From Mixta gaviniae (GTDB taxonomy: Bacteria > Pseudomonadota > Gammaproteobacteria > Enterobacterales > Enterobacteriaceae), in assembly GCF_002953195.1 (NCBI RefSeq), contig NZ_CP026377.1, positions 2,790,001 to 2,854,000 on the forward strand: a stretch of 64,000 bases of DNA, written 5' to 3'. Positions 52,389-61,405 of this stretch are shown here, piece by piece; the first letter of the stretch is position 1; each line of letters begins with the position of its first letter. A model generated the notes under the pieces. That model made no database searches. It was not told the origin of the DNA and saw only the letters and a program-made list of their open reading frames with translations. A program made the position numbers and the translations under genes.

Positions 52389-54713
52389 ATGAAACATCAG
52401 AATCGTACAATTGGTATTGCTCCTTATGGTGGATCGGCTGGCGGCTGGGGCGCGTTAAAGGCGGTTGCCGATGCGTTGCGCGGTCAGATGTCAGTGAAGC
52501 AGGATGTTATTGCACTGTTCAAAGTTAACCAGCCGCAGGGCTTTGACTGCCCCGGCTGTGCATGGCCCGATCCGCGCCACGCCTCCTCTTTTGAATTTTG
52601 CGAAAATGGCGCTAAAGCGGTCTCCTGGGAAGCCACCAGCAAACGCACCACGCCAGAATTTTTCGCCGCACACCCGGTTAGCGAGCTGTGGCATCGCAAC
52701 GCCTTTGAGCTGGAAGGCGAAGGCCGGCTGACGCACCCGATGAAATATGATCCCACCAGCGACACCTACCAGCCTATCGAGTGGGAAACGGCGTTCCGCG
52801 AGATCGGCGAAAAGCTGCAAAGCTATGAAGATCCGAACAGCGTGGAGTTCTATACCTCCGGCCGCGCCTCCAATGAAGCAGCCTTTCTTTACCAGCTGTT
52901 TGCCCGTGAATATGGCACCAATAACTTCCCCGATTGCTCGAACATGTGTCATGAACCGACCAGCGTCGGGCTGCCGCAATCGATCGGCGTCGGTAAAGGC
53001 ACCGTCGATTTAGAGGATTTCGACCATTGCGATCTGGTGCTGTGCATCGGCCACAACCCCGGCACCAACCACCCGCGCATGCTCGGTACGCTGCGCGAAG
53101 TCTCTAAACGCGGCGCCACCATCGTGGCGATCAACCCGCTGCGCGAGCGCGGCCTGGAACGTTTTACCTCGCCGCAAAGCCCGATTGAGATGCTGTCGCT
53201 CGGCTCTACCGCTCTCGCCTCTACCTATTACAAAGTGCGCGTCGGCGGCGATGCCGCGATGCTGAAAGGGGTGATGAAAGCGCTGCTGGCGATGCACGAG
53301 CGCGCTCTGAAAGCGGGCGAGCCGGGTGTGATTGACGAAGCCTTTATCACCGAACATACCGAAGGTTTTGACGCGCTGAAGCAGGATCTGGACGGCACCG
53401 ACTGGCAGCATATCCTCAAAGTCTCCGGCATGGATTATGAGGAGATCCTGAACATCGCCCGTCTCTACGCCAAATCGGAAAAAACCATCATCTGCTACGG
53501 CATGGGCATCACCCAGCATCAGTACGGCACGCAAAACGTGCAGCAGATTGCGAACCTGCTGCTGATGCGCGGCAATATCGGCAAGCAAGGCGCAGGCATC
53601 TGTCCGCTGCGCGGTCACTCCAACGTACAGGGCGACCGTACCGTCGGCATCACCGAAATCCCGTCGCAGGAGCTGCTCGACAGCATCGAAAAAGTGTTCG
53701 GCTTTACCCCGCCGCAGGAGCATGGTCACGGCGCGGTTGCGGCGATCCAGGCGATGCGCGACGGCAAGGCGAAGGCGCTGCTCTGCCTCGGTGGCAACCT
53801 CGCGGAAGCGATTTCCGATCCGCAGGTGACCTTCGAAGCGATGCGCAAACTCGATTTAGTGGTGCATATGGCGACCAAGCTGAATCGCTCGCACCTGCTG
53901 CTGGGCAAGCATAACTATATTCTGCCGGTGCTGGGCCGCACCGAACAGGATGTGCAGGCTTCCGGCGAGCAGAGCATTACGGTGGAAGATTCGATGTCGA
54001 TGGTGCATGCCTCGCGCGGGATGCTGAAGCCCGCCTCGCCGCATCTGAAATCGGAGCCGGCAATTGTCGCCGGGCTGGCGAAGGCGACGTTGCCTCACAC
54101 CAAAGTGAACTGGGACAGGATGATCGGCGATTACAGCTTTATCCGCGAAGCGATTGAGGCGGTTTTCCCGGCATTTGAAGATTTCAATAAACGCGTACAG
54201 CAGCCGGGCGGCTTTAAGCTGCGCAATGCGGCAGCGGCGCGTGAGTGGAACACCCCTTCCGGTCGGGCGCAGTTTATCGTTATGGAAGGGGTAAACGAAG
54301 ATCCGCGCTCGCTGAAGTGCCACGATCTGGTGCTGACCACGCTACGCAGCCATGACCAGTACAACACCACGCTATATGGCCTGAACGACCGTTATCGCGG
54401 TGTGACCGGCCGACGCGACGTACTGTTTATCAATGCGGACGAAGCGGAAAAACGTCAGCTGCGGGTCGGCGATAAGGTGAATATCATCGCCCTCGATCCG
54501 GAAGGCAAGCGCACCTCGCGCCGTATGGATAACCTGACGATTGTGGTGCTGGATATGGCGCAGGGTTCGGTCGCGGCCTACTATCCGGAAGCGAACGTAA
54601 TGGTGCCGCTGGACAGCCACGATACGCAGAGCGGCATCCCCGCGTATAAAAGCATCCCGATTGAGATGGAGCCGTGCCTGGAGCCGGTAGAAACCTCCGG
54701 CGCGCGCCGCTGA
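52389..54713 (+). CDS. FdhF/YdeP-family molybdopterin oxidoreductase
   Basis: 774-aa protein of the YdeP subgroup of formate-dehydrogenase-like molybdoenzymes. It has the short CPGCAWPD motif near residue 55 instead of the full four-Cys [4Fe-4S] motif, [17 protein letters not shown] (cofactor domain), a [18 protein letters not shown] stretch at the active site, and a C-terminal beta-barrel domain with [11 protein letters not shown]. coli YdeP is tied to acid resistance. The true substrate is unknown. The start MKHQNRT follows a weak GAGAG. An intrinsic terminator at 54754 ends this single-gene unit. Confidence 0.88.
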   Translation: MKHQNRTIGIAPYGGSAGGWGALKAVADALRGQMSVKQDVIALFKVNQPQGFDCPGCAWPDPRHASSFEFCENGAKAVSWEATSKRTTPEFFAAHPVSELWHRNAFELEGEGRLTHPMKYDPTSDTYQPIEWETAFREIGEKLQSYEDPNSVEFYTSGRASNEAAFLYQLFAREYGTNNFPDCSNMCHEPTSVGLPQSIGVGKGTVDLEDFDHCDLVLCIGHNPGTNHPRMLGTLREVSKRGATIVAINPLRERGLERFTSPQSPIEMLSLGSTALASTYYKVRVGGDAAMLKGVMKALLAMHERALKAGEPGVIDEAFITEHTEGFDALKQDLDGTDWQHILKVSGMDYEEILNIARLYAKSEKTIICYGMGITQHQYGTQNVQQIANLLLMRGNIGKQGAGICPLRGHSNVQGDRTVGITEIPSQELLDSIEKVFGFTPPQEHGHGAVAAIQAMRDGKAKALLCLGGNLAEAISDPQVTFEAMRKLDLVVHMATKLNRSHLLLGKHNYILPVLGRTEQDVQASGEQSITVEDSMSMVHASRGMLKPASPHLKSEPAIVAGLAKATLPHTKVNWDRMIGDYSFIREAIEAVFPAFEDFNKRVQQPGGFKLRNAAAAREWNTPSGRAQFIVMEGVNEDPRSLKCHDLVLTTLRSHDQYNTTLYGLNDRYRGVTGRRDVLFINADEAEKRQLRVGDKVNIIALDPEGKRTSRRMDNLTIVVLDMAQGSVAAYYPEANVMVPLDSHDTQSGIPAYKSIPIEMEPCLEPVETSGARR

Positions 54714-54753
54714 CGGTGCCGGCGTTGCGGCGCTGAGAGCAGTCAGCATAGTG

Positions 54754-54782
54754 AAACGGCCATCAATGATGGCCGTTTTTTA
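54754..54782 (+). terminator. Intrinsic terminator of the YdeP-like gene
   Basis: Stem AAACGGCCATCA-A-TGATGGCCGTTT followed by T4. Confidence 0.92.
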
Positions 54783-54876
54783 GTGTTTGATGGGGTGGGT
54801 CTGGAATGCCTAAGCTGCATTAGCAAGGCGCGCGTTCCAATGGAAAGCGCCATTAGCCTGGCGCGACCAGCACACG

Positions 54877-55006
54877 CTACAGGAAGCTCCGCCAGGTTTC
54901 GTTCCAGGGCTCGGGGGAAAACTGATTTTCTGCCAGCAGTTCCATTCGGGCGACCAACTCGCTCTCATCTTCCGTTTTCAGTCTCTCTGTAATTTCGTTT
55001 TTTCAC
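54877..55006 (-). pseudogene. Remnant of an immunity gene next to the RNase A-like toxin
   Basis: A GTG at 55004-55006 overlaps the toxin stop codon. If the A6 run just after it is read as A5, the frame gives KNEITERLKTEDESELVARM and then a Glu/Trp-rich stretch (FSPEPWNETWRSFL), stopping at TAG 54877-54879 after about 42 codons. Position and acidity fit an immunity protein of a contact-dependent inhibition module. It is too short to be whole and needs a shift to be read. Taken as decayed. Confidence 0.45.
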
Positions 55007-55849
55007 CACCGCGTTGCGTTCTCTCCATTATCGCAATAACGCTTAACGACCTCCTCGATAGTTTCACCAAACGACTCGCGAGCCTGACCAAAATACGTTT
55101 GCGTCAGATTTACCAGAGATGAGTTTTTCTTTATCTGGTTTCCTCTGCGGAATCCATAGCCCACTTCTGTGTCTGCGTCCCAGGTGATTTCTAACGGTTT
55201 TTCAATGCTGCGCGTATTCGCCCAACGAGGGATGTTAAACCGGTGAGCCCGTAATGCGGCGCTGATAACGTGCCCGGCTTGTTCTACGCTGTAAAAAGAT
55301 GTGGCCGTACGTGCGTCATGACGTTGCGCCAGACGCGCCAGCAGTTCTTTATCCGTTTTTGCAACGTGCTTTTTGAGGGGGTGCCCGCCAATTTTTTGAT
55401 GCCTTCCTGCTTTACCAGTTTCAGCGTGCCTGCGCGCGCATAATTTATCCGGGATACGCCCCACGCCCCCCCGCCGCAGAGGGAACGCCAATATTGACGG
55501 TCAGCTCAATAACTCCGGCCGCGCTGTCGCCGGCGCCGGGCTGTTTAGCCGCCTCCATAGTTCGGAACGACGCTGTGCGCGTTTTCTGGCCGGTCAGTAT
55601 GCGGTCTGCAGCAGCATGAATGCTATCCAGGCTGTGCGCGCCGGCAACCCCGCACGCCGCTTTCGTCAGCCTCGTGGGTTCAGGCACGATGCAAAGCGCA
55701 GCGGCGCCTGCCAACTCTACCGCACCCAACATCAGCTCAAGAGCGCCCGGCAGCCTGTTGCTGAGCGCTTCTGCCTCCGTTACCGTGCAGTCAGCCAGCA
55801 CGCTCGCCAGCTGGACCGGCGATACGGCAAATTCGAATTCCTTTTCCAT
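55003..55849 (-). pseudogene. RNase A-like polymorphic toxin (CdiA-CT type), frameshifted twice
   Basis: The ATG at 55849 (AGGAAG ribosome-binding site) opens an N-terminal pretoxin region (MEKEFEFAVSPVQLASVLAD, then APEP-like and AHSLDSIHAAADRI motifs). One G missing from a G run (7 seen, 8 expected) near 55470 shifts to the frame reading RAGTLKLVKQEGIKK. One A missing from A6 near 55395 shifts to GGHPLKKHVAKTDKELLARL and on through SFYSVEQAGHVISAALRAH, IPRW and the end. The last 130 residues match the bacterial CdiA-CT RNase A domain pattern (GGH...KHV.KTD..LLARL, SSF, A..ALR, DAD..VG...RG). As written it yields only a truncated, toxin-less product. Confidence 0.75.
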
Positions 55850-55918
55850 CACAACGCTTCCTGTCAATGGCTTTTTATCATCCGGAAATAGCGTAATCCA
55901 TTTCAATGGTCGTTCATC

Positions 55919-56063
55919 TTATCGCCATCTCAGGCACCACCAACCTGCCGCCGTGGTGGCGTAAACCTTCCCTTCACGCCATGCCAAACCAGTGTTTTGG
56001 CGCAGCCAGCATATGGTTTACCATAGAGGCGCAGCTTTTTGCGGCACAGGTAGCTATAGTCAT
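55919..56063 (-). pseudogene. Possible decayed small gene upstream of the toxin
   Basis: An ATG at 56063 gives 29 codons (AAPKHWFGMA at the end) to TGA 55974-55976. The next segment in a shifted frame reads KVYATTAAGWWCLRWR and stops at 55919. The two halves look like one small protein split by an indel. Family not recognised. It may belong with the toxin module. The rest of 55850-56172 holds nothing else supported. Confidence 0.3.
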
Positions 56064-56172
56064 TTTACCGTCATCACTAAAGCGCGATGCAGGGCAGCGG
56101 ATAGCTAAACGCAGACCGCCGAAAGAACGCAAAGACAAACATCTCAGTAACAGATAAGGGCATTTAAAAACA

Positions 56173-57600
56173 GTGAGCGATAACGCGAACCAGCCAACCT
56201 TCCTCTTCCACGATTACGAAACCTTCGGCAAAAGCCCGGCGCTGGATCGCCCGGCGCAGTTCGCCGGCATCCGCACCGATATGGATTTCAATATCATCGG
56301 TGAACCGGAGGTTTTTTACTGCCAGCCTGCGGATGACTATCTGCCGCAGCCGGAGGCGGTGATGATCACCGGCATCACGCCGCAGCTGGCGCAGGCGCGC
56401 GGCGTCACTGAAGCGGAGTTCGCCCGGCGCATTCATGCCCTGTTCACCGTCGAAAACACCTGCGTGGTCGGCTATAACAACGTGCGCTTCGACGATGAGG
56501 TGACGCGCAATATTTTTTACCGCAATTTCTACGATCCCTACGCCTGGAGCTGGCAGAACGGCAACTCGCGCTGGGATCTGCTGGATGTGATGCGTGCCTG
56601 CTACGCGCTGCGTCCGGACGGTATCAACTGGCCGGAAAACGAAGACGGGCTGCCGAGCTTTAAGCTGGAGCTGCTGACGCAGGCCAACGGCGTGGAGCAT
56701 AGCAATGCGCACGACGCGATGTCGGACGTTTACGCCACTATCGCCATGGCGAAGCTGGTGAAAGAAAAACAGCCGAAGCTGTTCGAGTTCCTGTTCCGGC
56801 ACCGCACCAAACAGAAGATCAATACGCTGATCGATATCCCGCAGATGAAGCCGCTGGTGCATATCTCCGGCATGTTCGGCGCGCTAAAAGGCAACACCAG
56901 CTGGATCGCCCCGCTCGCCTGGCATCCGGAAAACCGCAACGCGCTGATTGTCTGCGACCTGGCGGAAGATATCAGCCCGCTGCTGGAGCTGGATGCCGAT
57001 GCGCTGCGCGAAAGGCTCTATACGCCGCGTCAGGCGCTGGGCGATAGCGCGCCCGTGCCAATTAAGTTGGTTCACAGCAATAAATGTCCGGTGCTGGCGC
57101 CCGCCAATACGCTGCGTCCGGAAGATGCCGAACGGCTGGGCATCGATCGTCAGCGCTGCCTCGATAATCTGGCGCTGCTGCGTCAGCACGCTGAGGTGCG
57201 CGAAAAAGTGGTGGCGATCTATGCTGAAGCGGAGCCGTTTACCCCTGCAGACGATGTCGATGCCCAGATCTATAACGGCTTCTTCAGCGATGCCGATAAA
57301 TCAGCGATGACCATTATTCAGAAAACCGCGCCCGCCAATCTGCCCGCGCTCGATCTCACTTTTAACGATGCGCGCATTGAGAAGCTGCTGTTCCGCTATC
57401 GCGCGCGCAACTACCCCGGCACGCTGGACGACAGCGAGCAGCAGCGCTGGCTGCAGCATCGCCGCGAGGTGTTGAACGGCGAACGCATCGAGGCGTTTCT
57501 GCTGGAGCTGGAGTCGCTGGCCAACCTGCACGATGGCGATAAAGAGAAGATGACGCAGCTGAAAGCGCTGTATGATTACGCGCGTCAGCTGGTCTCCTGA
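56173..57600 (+). CDS. sbcB: Exodeoxyribonuclease I (SbcB)
   Basis: 475-aa 3'-5' single-strand DNA exonuclease of the DEDDh family, used in mismatch repair and recombination. Seen are the ExoI motif FLFHDYETFG (acidic pair near residues 14-16), GYNNVRFDDEVTRNIFYRN (ExoII) and EHSNAHDAMSDVYATIAMA (ExoIII with His and Asp), followed by SH3-like and C-terminal domains. It matches E. coli SbcB along its length. GTG start at 56173, with TAAGGG about 12 nt upstream (weak spacing). It ends at a bidirectional terminator shared with yfaZ. Confidence 0.97.
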   Translation: MSDNANQPTFLFHDYETFGKSPALDRPAQFAGIRTDMDFNIIGEPEVFYCQPADDYLPQPEAVMITGITPQLAQARGVTEAEFARRIHALFTVENTCVVGYNNVRFDDEVTRNIFYRNFYDPYAWSWQNGNSRWDLLDVMRACYALRPDGINWPENEDGLPSFKLELLTQANGVEHSNAHDAMSDVYATIAMAKLVKEKQPKLFEFLFRHRTKQKINTLIDIPQMKPLVHISGMFGALKGNTSWIAPLAWHPENRNALIVCDLAEDISPLLELDADALRERLYTPRQALGDSAPVPIKLVHSNKCPVLAPANTLRPEDAERLGIDRQRCLDNLALLRQHAEVREKVVAIYAEAEPFTPADDVDAQIYNGFFSDADKSAMTIIQKTAPANLPALDLTFNDARIEKLLFRYRARNYPGTLDDSEQQRWLQHRREVLNGERIEAFLLELESLANLHDGDKEKMTQLKALYDYARQLVS

Positions 57601-57619
57601 TCCGGCGATCGCCGCCCGT

Positions 57620-57648
57620 AAAAAAGCCGCCCGATGGGCGGCTTTTTT
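57620..57648. terminator. Bidirectional intrinsic terminator between sbcB and yfaZ
   Basis: A6-GCCGCCC-GATG-GGGCGGC-T6 works on both strands for the two convergent genes. Confidence 0.92.
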
Positions 57649-57668
57649 ATGCTGAACGAGCAGAGCCG

Positions 57669-58214
57669 TCAGAAGCGCAGCGAAGCGCCGATGTAAGGAC
57701 CGTCAGCCAGCACGTTGTCTTTACGATCGCCTTTGTTGTTCAGCTCGGCGTATTTATAGCCAACGCGTACGTTCAACAGGGAGATCGGCGTAAAGCTCAG
57801 GCCAGCCGACGCTTCCTGATAGCTGTCGAGGTGATCGGTAAAGGCTTCCGGCGAGTAGTAATATTCGCCGTACAGGCCCAGCATTTTCGTCACCGGGAAG
57901 CTGATGCCCGCGCCAACCGCTGCGGCGAAGCCATCTTTACCATCTTCCGGATCGATCCACATCGCTTTGATGCCCGGGGTCAGGAAAACGGAACCCACTT
58001 CGACGTTATAACCCAGACGCAGACCAGAGACATCGCCATCGTGATCGCTGCGCATCCAGTTGCCGGACAGGCTCAGGCCAGGGGAGGTGGTGCCCAGTCC
58101 AACGTTCAGGTTGGTGTAATGTTCACCCACATCAACGCTGCCCTCGATAGCCTGCGCCGAACCTGCAGCCAACGCCAGCGCCAGACCGCCACTTACCACT
58201 ACTTTTTTAAACAT
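57669..58214 (-). CDS. yfaZ: YfaZ family outer membrane protein
   Basis: 181-aa beta-barrel protein with a Sec signal peptide (AAGSAQA-IEG). Alternating strands run to a C-terminal Phe (YIGASLRF), the outer-membrane assembly signature. It matches the YfaZ family, whose role is unknown. The start MFKKVVVSG at 58214 follows GGAG by 6 nt. The ATG 4 codons upstream was rejected. In E. coli yfaZ lies elsewhere, so its place between sbcB and plaP is specific to this lineage. Confidence 0.87.
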   Translation of the reverse strand: MFKKVVVSGGLALALAAGSAQAIEGSVDVGEHYTNLNVGLGTTSPGLSLSGNWMRSDHDGDVSGLRLGYNVEVGSVFLTPGIKAMWIDPEDGKDGFAAAVGAGISFPVTKMLGLYGEYYYSPEAFTDHLDSYQEASAGLSFTPISLLNVRVGYKYAELNNKGDRKDNVLADGPYIGASLRF

Positions 58215-58372
58215 TGCCAACTCCATTCATTCAGGCAGTAATTGCTGGCCGAAGGGTAACGGAGCTGACCGTGAGATACAAGAGCAGCGGGCCGATAAGC
58301 GCGAAACAGCCGCCGGCGCGTCCTTCGCTACCGCACAGGATGCAGGCGATCCCTCCGGCTGAATAACAGGCG

Positions 58373-58402
58373 AAAAAAAGGCCAGACAGCTGTCTGGCCT
58401 TG
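58373..58402 (-). terminator. Intrinsic terminator of plaP
   Basis: Minus-strand palindrome AAGGCCAGACAGCTGTCTGGCC followed by T7. Confidence 0.92.
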
Positions 58403-58423
58403 ATTGCCGTTTAACGCGTTAAA

Positions 58424-59791
58424 TCAGAGCGATTCTTCGCTGTACTGCGGCACCGGATTACGGAAGCTGCGGGTGACGAAAGCCAGGTAGATGATACCGA
58501 CCGCGGCCCAGATCAGGCCCAGCACCATTGAACTCTCTTCAAGGTTAACCCACAGCGCACCCACCGTCAGCGCGCCACACAGCGGCAGTACCAGGTAGTT
58601 GAAGTTGTCCTTCAGCGTATGGCGACGCTTCTCGCGGATCCAGAACTGCGAAATGACCGACAGGTTCACGAAGGTAAAGGCCACCAGCGCGCCGAAGTTG
58701 ATCAGCGCCGTCGCCGTCACCAGGTCGAAGCGGATTGCCAGCAGCGCGATAGCGCCCACCAGCAGCACGTTCAGCGCCGGGGTACGCCATTTCGGATGCA
58801 CGTAGCCGAAGAAGCGCTCCGGGAACACCCCGTCGCGGCCCATCACATACATCAAACGGCTCACGCCTGCATGAGCAGCCATTCCGGAGGCCAGCACCGT
58901 CACGCAGGAGAAAATCAGGATGCCGAACTGGAAGGTCTTACCCGCCACGTAGAGCATGATTTCCGGCTGCGAGGCGTCCGGATCCTTAAAGCGCGAGATA
59001 TCCGGGAAATAGAGCTGCAGGAAGTAGGACACCACGATAAAGATGATGCCGCCAATCAGCGCCGTCAGGAAGATCGCTTTCGGGATCACACGCTCCGCGT
59101 CCTTGGTCTCTTCCGAGAGCGAACTGATGCCGTCGAAGCCAAGGAACGAGAAGCAGAGAATGGTCGCGCCGGTGATCATCGGCACCACGTGGGCGTTATC
59201 CGACCAGAACGGGCGGCTGCTGACCAGCGTGCCGGCGCCTTCGCCGTGCGCCACGCCGTAAATCACCATGCCCATCAGCACGATCATCACCGCCACCTGC
59301 AACACCACAATCAGGCTGTTGAAGTTGGCGACGGTTTTGATGCCGCGCAGGTTGGAAAGCGTCATAAAGCCGACCAGCATCACCACGAAAATCCATGAAG
59401 GGATATCGGGGATCAGCGCTTCAAAATAGATTTTCGCCAGCAGGATATTGATCATCGGCATAAACAGATAATCAAGCAGCGACGACCAGCCAACCATAAA
59501 GCCGACATGCGGGCTAATGGTTTTCTGCGCGTAGGTGTAAGCGGATCCCGCAGATGGGAAGCGGTGTACCAGCTTACCGTAGCTCAGCGCAGTAAACAGG
59601 ATGGCGATCAGCGCGAAAGCATAGGCGGTGGCGACGTGACCGTCGGTCAGGCCTGAAACGATACCAAAGGTATCGAACAGCGTCATCGGCTGCATATAGG
59701 CGAGACCAATCATCACCACCGGCATTAAAGTCAGTGTTTTTTTCAGGTGGGTACGACGCGGCTGTGCGGCGTTGTTGACATTATGCGTCAT
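58424..59791 (-). CDS. plaP: Putrescine importer PlaP (YeeF)
   Basis: 455-aa APC-family transporter with about 12 transmembrane segments. It is very close to E. coli Pla[33 protein letters not shown] and [20 protein letters not shown], ending [11 protein letters not shown]. PlaP imports putrescine using ion gradients and supports swarming and pili-related motility in E. coli. It is preceded by a structured leader and a 62-codon ORF that overlaps its first codons. The puuE-puuA genes lie just upstream on the same strand, ended by a terminator at 60064, so plaP has its own transcript. Confidence 0.95.
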   Translation of the reverse strand: MTHNVNNAAQPRRTHLKKTLTLMPVVMIGLAYMQPMTLFDTFGIVSGLTDGHVATAYAFALIAILFTALSYGKLVHRFPSAGSAYTYAQKTISPHVGFMVGWSSLLDYLFMPMINILLAKIYFEALIPDIPSWIFVVMLVGFMTLSNLRGIKTVANFNSLIVVLQVAVMIVLMGMVIYGVAHGEGAGTLVSSRPFWSDNAHVVPMITGATILCFSFLGFDGISSLSEETKDAERVIPKAIFLTALIGGIIFIVVSYFLQLYFPDISRFKDPDASQPEIMLYVAGKTFQFGILIFSCVTVLASGMAAHAGVSRLMYVMGRDGVFPERFFGYVHPKWRTPALNVLLVGAIALLAIRFDLVTATALINFGALVAFTFVNLSVISQFWIREKRRHTLKDNFNYLVLPLCGALTVGALWVNLEESSMVLGLIWAAVGIIYLAFVTRSFRNPVPQYSEESL

Positions 59792-59969
59792 GGTTAAGTC
59801 CCCCCATAGCGGCGGCCTGATGCGGGCGGACCACAGGGAAACTTCGCGTTAAGCGAGAGAGGTTCTTCAGAGGCGTGACGGAGGATGCAGGACCGAAGCC
59901 GGTTGCGCCATAATCATCGCGGAGTCGAATACCAGCGAACGCTGGTGAGAAGTTAACGAGTTGCCCCAT
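59781..59969 (-). CDS. 62-aa leader ORF overlapping the plaP start
   Basis: The ATG at 59969 is preceded by TGAGGA (8 nt). The frame runs to TAA at 59781-59783, overlapping plaP by 11 nt. Within the RNA are hairpins ACCAGCG-TT-CGCTGGT and TCGC-TTAAC-GCGA. Upstream in the 5' leader are CCGGC / GCCGG and ACACG / CGTGT stems. The layout suggests translational coupling or a polyamine-responsive leader, by analogy with SpeFL before speF. The sequence is not that of SpeFL. The peptide itself matches nothing I know. Confidence 0.45.
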   Translation of the reverse strand: MGQLVNFSPAFAGIRLRDDYGATGFGPASSVTPLKNLSRLTRSFPVVRPHQAAAMGGLNHDA

Positions 59970-60063
59970 CTTTTTTTCCTCAAAACCACACGGTAAACGT
60001 GTTCTGTGTGTGTATCTATCCGGCACGCAGGCCGGCCTCTTTAAAATTAGCCTGATTAAATGC

Positions 60064-60095
60064 AAAAAAATAACCGACGCGTAAGGCGCCGGTTA
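60064..60095 (-). terminator. Intrinsic terminator of puuA-puuE
   Basis: Minus-strand stem AACCGGCGC-CTTAC-GCGTCGGTT followed by A-T7. Confidence 0.88.
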
Positions 60096-60099
60096 TTTC

Positions 60100-61395
60100 C
60101 TATTTTGCAGGGCGCATATTCTGCACTACCTGGAGGGAGGATGACAAGATGTTGAGACCTTCGGTAACAATTTCTTTTTCTGCGGTGAGTGGGATCAAAA
60201 AACGAATCACGTTGGCCCGCACGCCGCAGGCGAGCAATACCAGCCCCTGACGCCCCGCTTCCTGCACCAGCGCCTGGGTCAGCGCCTTCGCCGGACGCTG
60301 CGCATCCCCCTCTTCCACCAGCTCCATGGCGATCATCGCGCCAACGTGCCGCACGTCGCCAATGCAGTCGAACTGCTCCGCCAGCTGTTGCAGAAAGGTC
60401 GCCACCTGCTCGCCCTGTTCCTGCGCGCGCCGGTTAAGCTGCTCGCGTTCGATAATCTCCAGCACCGCCAGCGCGGCGGCGATACTGACCGGCGAACCGG
60501 CATAGGTACCGCCAAGCCCGCCCGCCTGCGCCTTCTGCATCAGCGCGGCGCGTCCGACCACGGCCGAGAGCGGAAAACCGCCGGCCAGGCTTTTCGCCAT
60601 GGTAATAATATCGGGTTCGACGCCGCTATGCTCGATGGCGAAGGTTTTGCCGGTGCGGCAGAAGCCGCTCTGGATCTCATCGGCGATCAGTACGATGCCG
60701 TGTTCATCGCAGATCTGGCGCAGCTGGCGCAAAAAGGTCGGCGGCGCAGCGTAAAAGCCGCCCTCGCCCTGCACCGGCTCGATAATGATCGCCGCCACGT
60801 CATCCGGCGAGACATCCGCCGCGAAGATACCCTGCAGCGCGCCTAACGCCTGACTTTCGCTGATGCCGGGATAGCTGACCGGATAAGGCGCATGGAAGAT
60901 GCCGCCAGGAAACGGCCCGTACCCTTTTTTATAGGGCTGCACCTTGCCGGTCAGCGCCATTCCCAGCAGCGTGCGGCCGTGAAAGCCGCCGCGGAAGGCG
61001 ATAACGCCGGAGCGCCCGGTGGCGATGCGCGCCACTTTAATCGCGTTTTCCACCGCCTCGGCGCCGGTGGTCATCAGCAGCGTCTGCGCCGGGCCGGCAA
61101 TCGGCGCCAGCGCGTTCAGCTTCTCCGCCAGCGCGACATAGCTGCCGTAGGGCGTTACCTGAAAACAGGGGTGCGTAAAGCACTCCAGCTGCCCCTGCAC
61201 CGCGCGCATCACCTCCGGGTGGTTGTGGCCGGTATTCAGTACCGCGATGCCAGAGGCGAAATCGATATAGCGCCGTCCTTCCACATCCCAGATTTCCGCA
61301 TTGCGCGCTTTGGCAATATAGATCTGCAGCGCGTTGCCGACGCCCGGCGTCACTGCTGCCTCGCGCCGGGCCTGCCACTGTTGATTCGTTTGCAT
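60100..61395 (-). CDS. puuE: 4-aminobutyrate aminotransferase PuuE
   Basis: 431-aa class III PLP aminotransferase. It converts GABA and 2-oxoglutarate to succinate semialdehyde and glutamate, the last nitrogen step of the Puu pathway. Motifs seen are FFTTGAEA-like MTTGAEAVENAIK (phosphate site), FRGGFHGRTLLGMALTGK, VLIADEIQSGF (Asp for the PLP ring nitrogen) and the Schiff-base Lys in TMAKSLAGG. Three possible starts lie close together. The ATG at 61395 was chosen for its 6-nt spacing from GAGGTG. It begins 10 bp after puuA, so both are one transcript. Nearest relative: PuuE, with GabT the alternative. Confidence 0.92.
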   Translation of the reverse strand: MQTNQQWQARREAAVTPGVGNALQIYIAKARNAEIWDVEGRRYIDFASGIAVLNTGHNHPEVMRAVQGQLECFTHPCFQVTPYGSYVALAEKLNALAPIAGPAQTLLMTTGAEAVENAIKVARIATGRSGVIAFRGGFHGRTLLGMALTGKVQPYKKGYGPFPGGIFHAPYPVSYPGISESQALGALQGIFAADVSPDDVAAIIIEPVQGEGGFYAAPPTFLRQLRQICDEHGIVLIADEIQSGFCRTGKTFAIEHSGVEPDIITMAKSLAGGFPLSAVVGRAALMQKAQAGGLGGTYAGSPVSIAAALAVLEIIEREQLNRRAQEQGEQVATFLQQLAEQFDCIGDVRHVGAMIAMELVEEGDAQRPAKALTQALVQEAGRQGLVLLACGVRANVIRFLIPLTAEKEIVTEGLNILSSSLQVVQNMRPAK

Positions 61396-61405
61396 CCGCA
61401 TCACC

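Noticed and set aside
52389..54713. Formate dehydrogenase FdhF
   Set aside because: The N-terminal four-Cys cluster motif and the selenocysteine or Cys context of FdhF are missing. The CPGC motif and overall likeness point to YdeP.
55906..56157. 83-aa plus-strand ORF before sbcB
   Set aside because: It lies antisense to the decayed small gene, has no ribosome-binding site, and its peptide has no sensible pattern.
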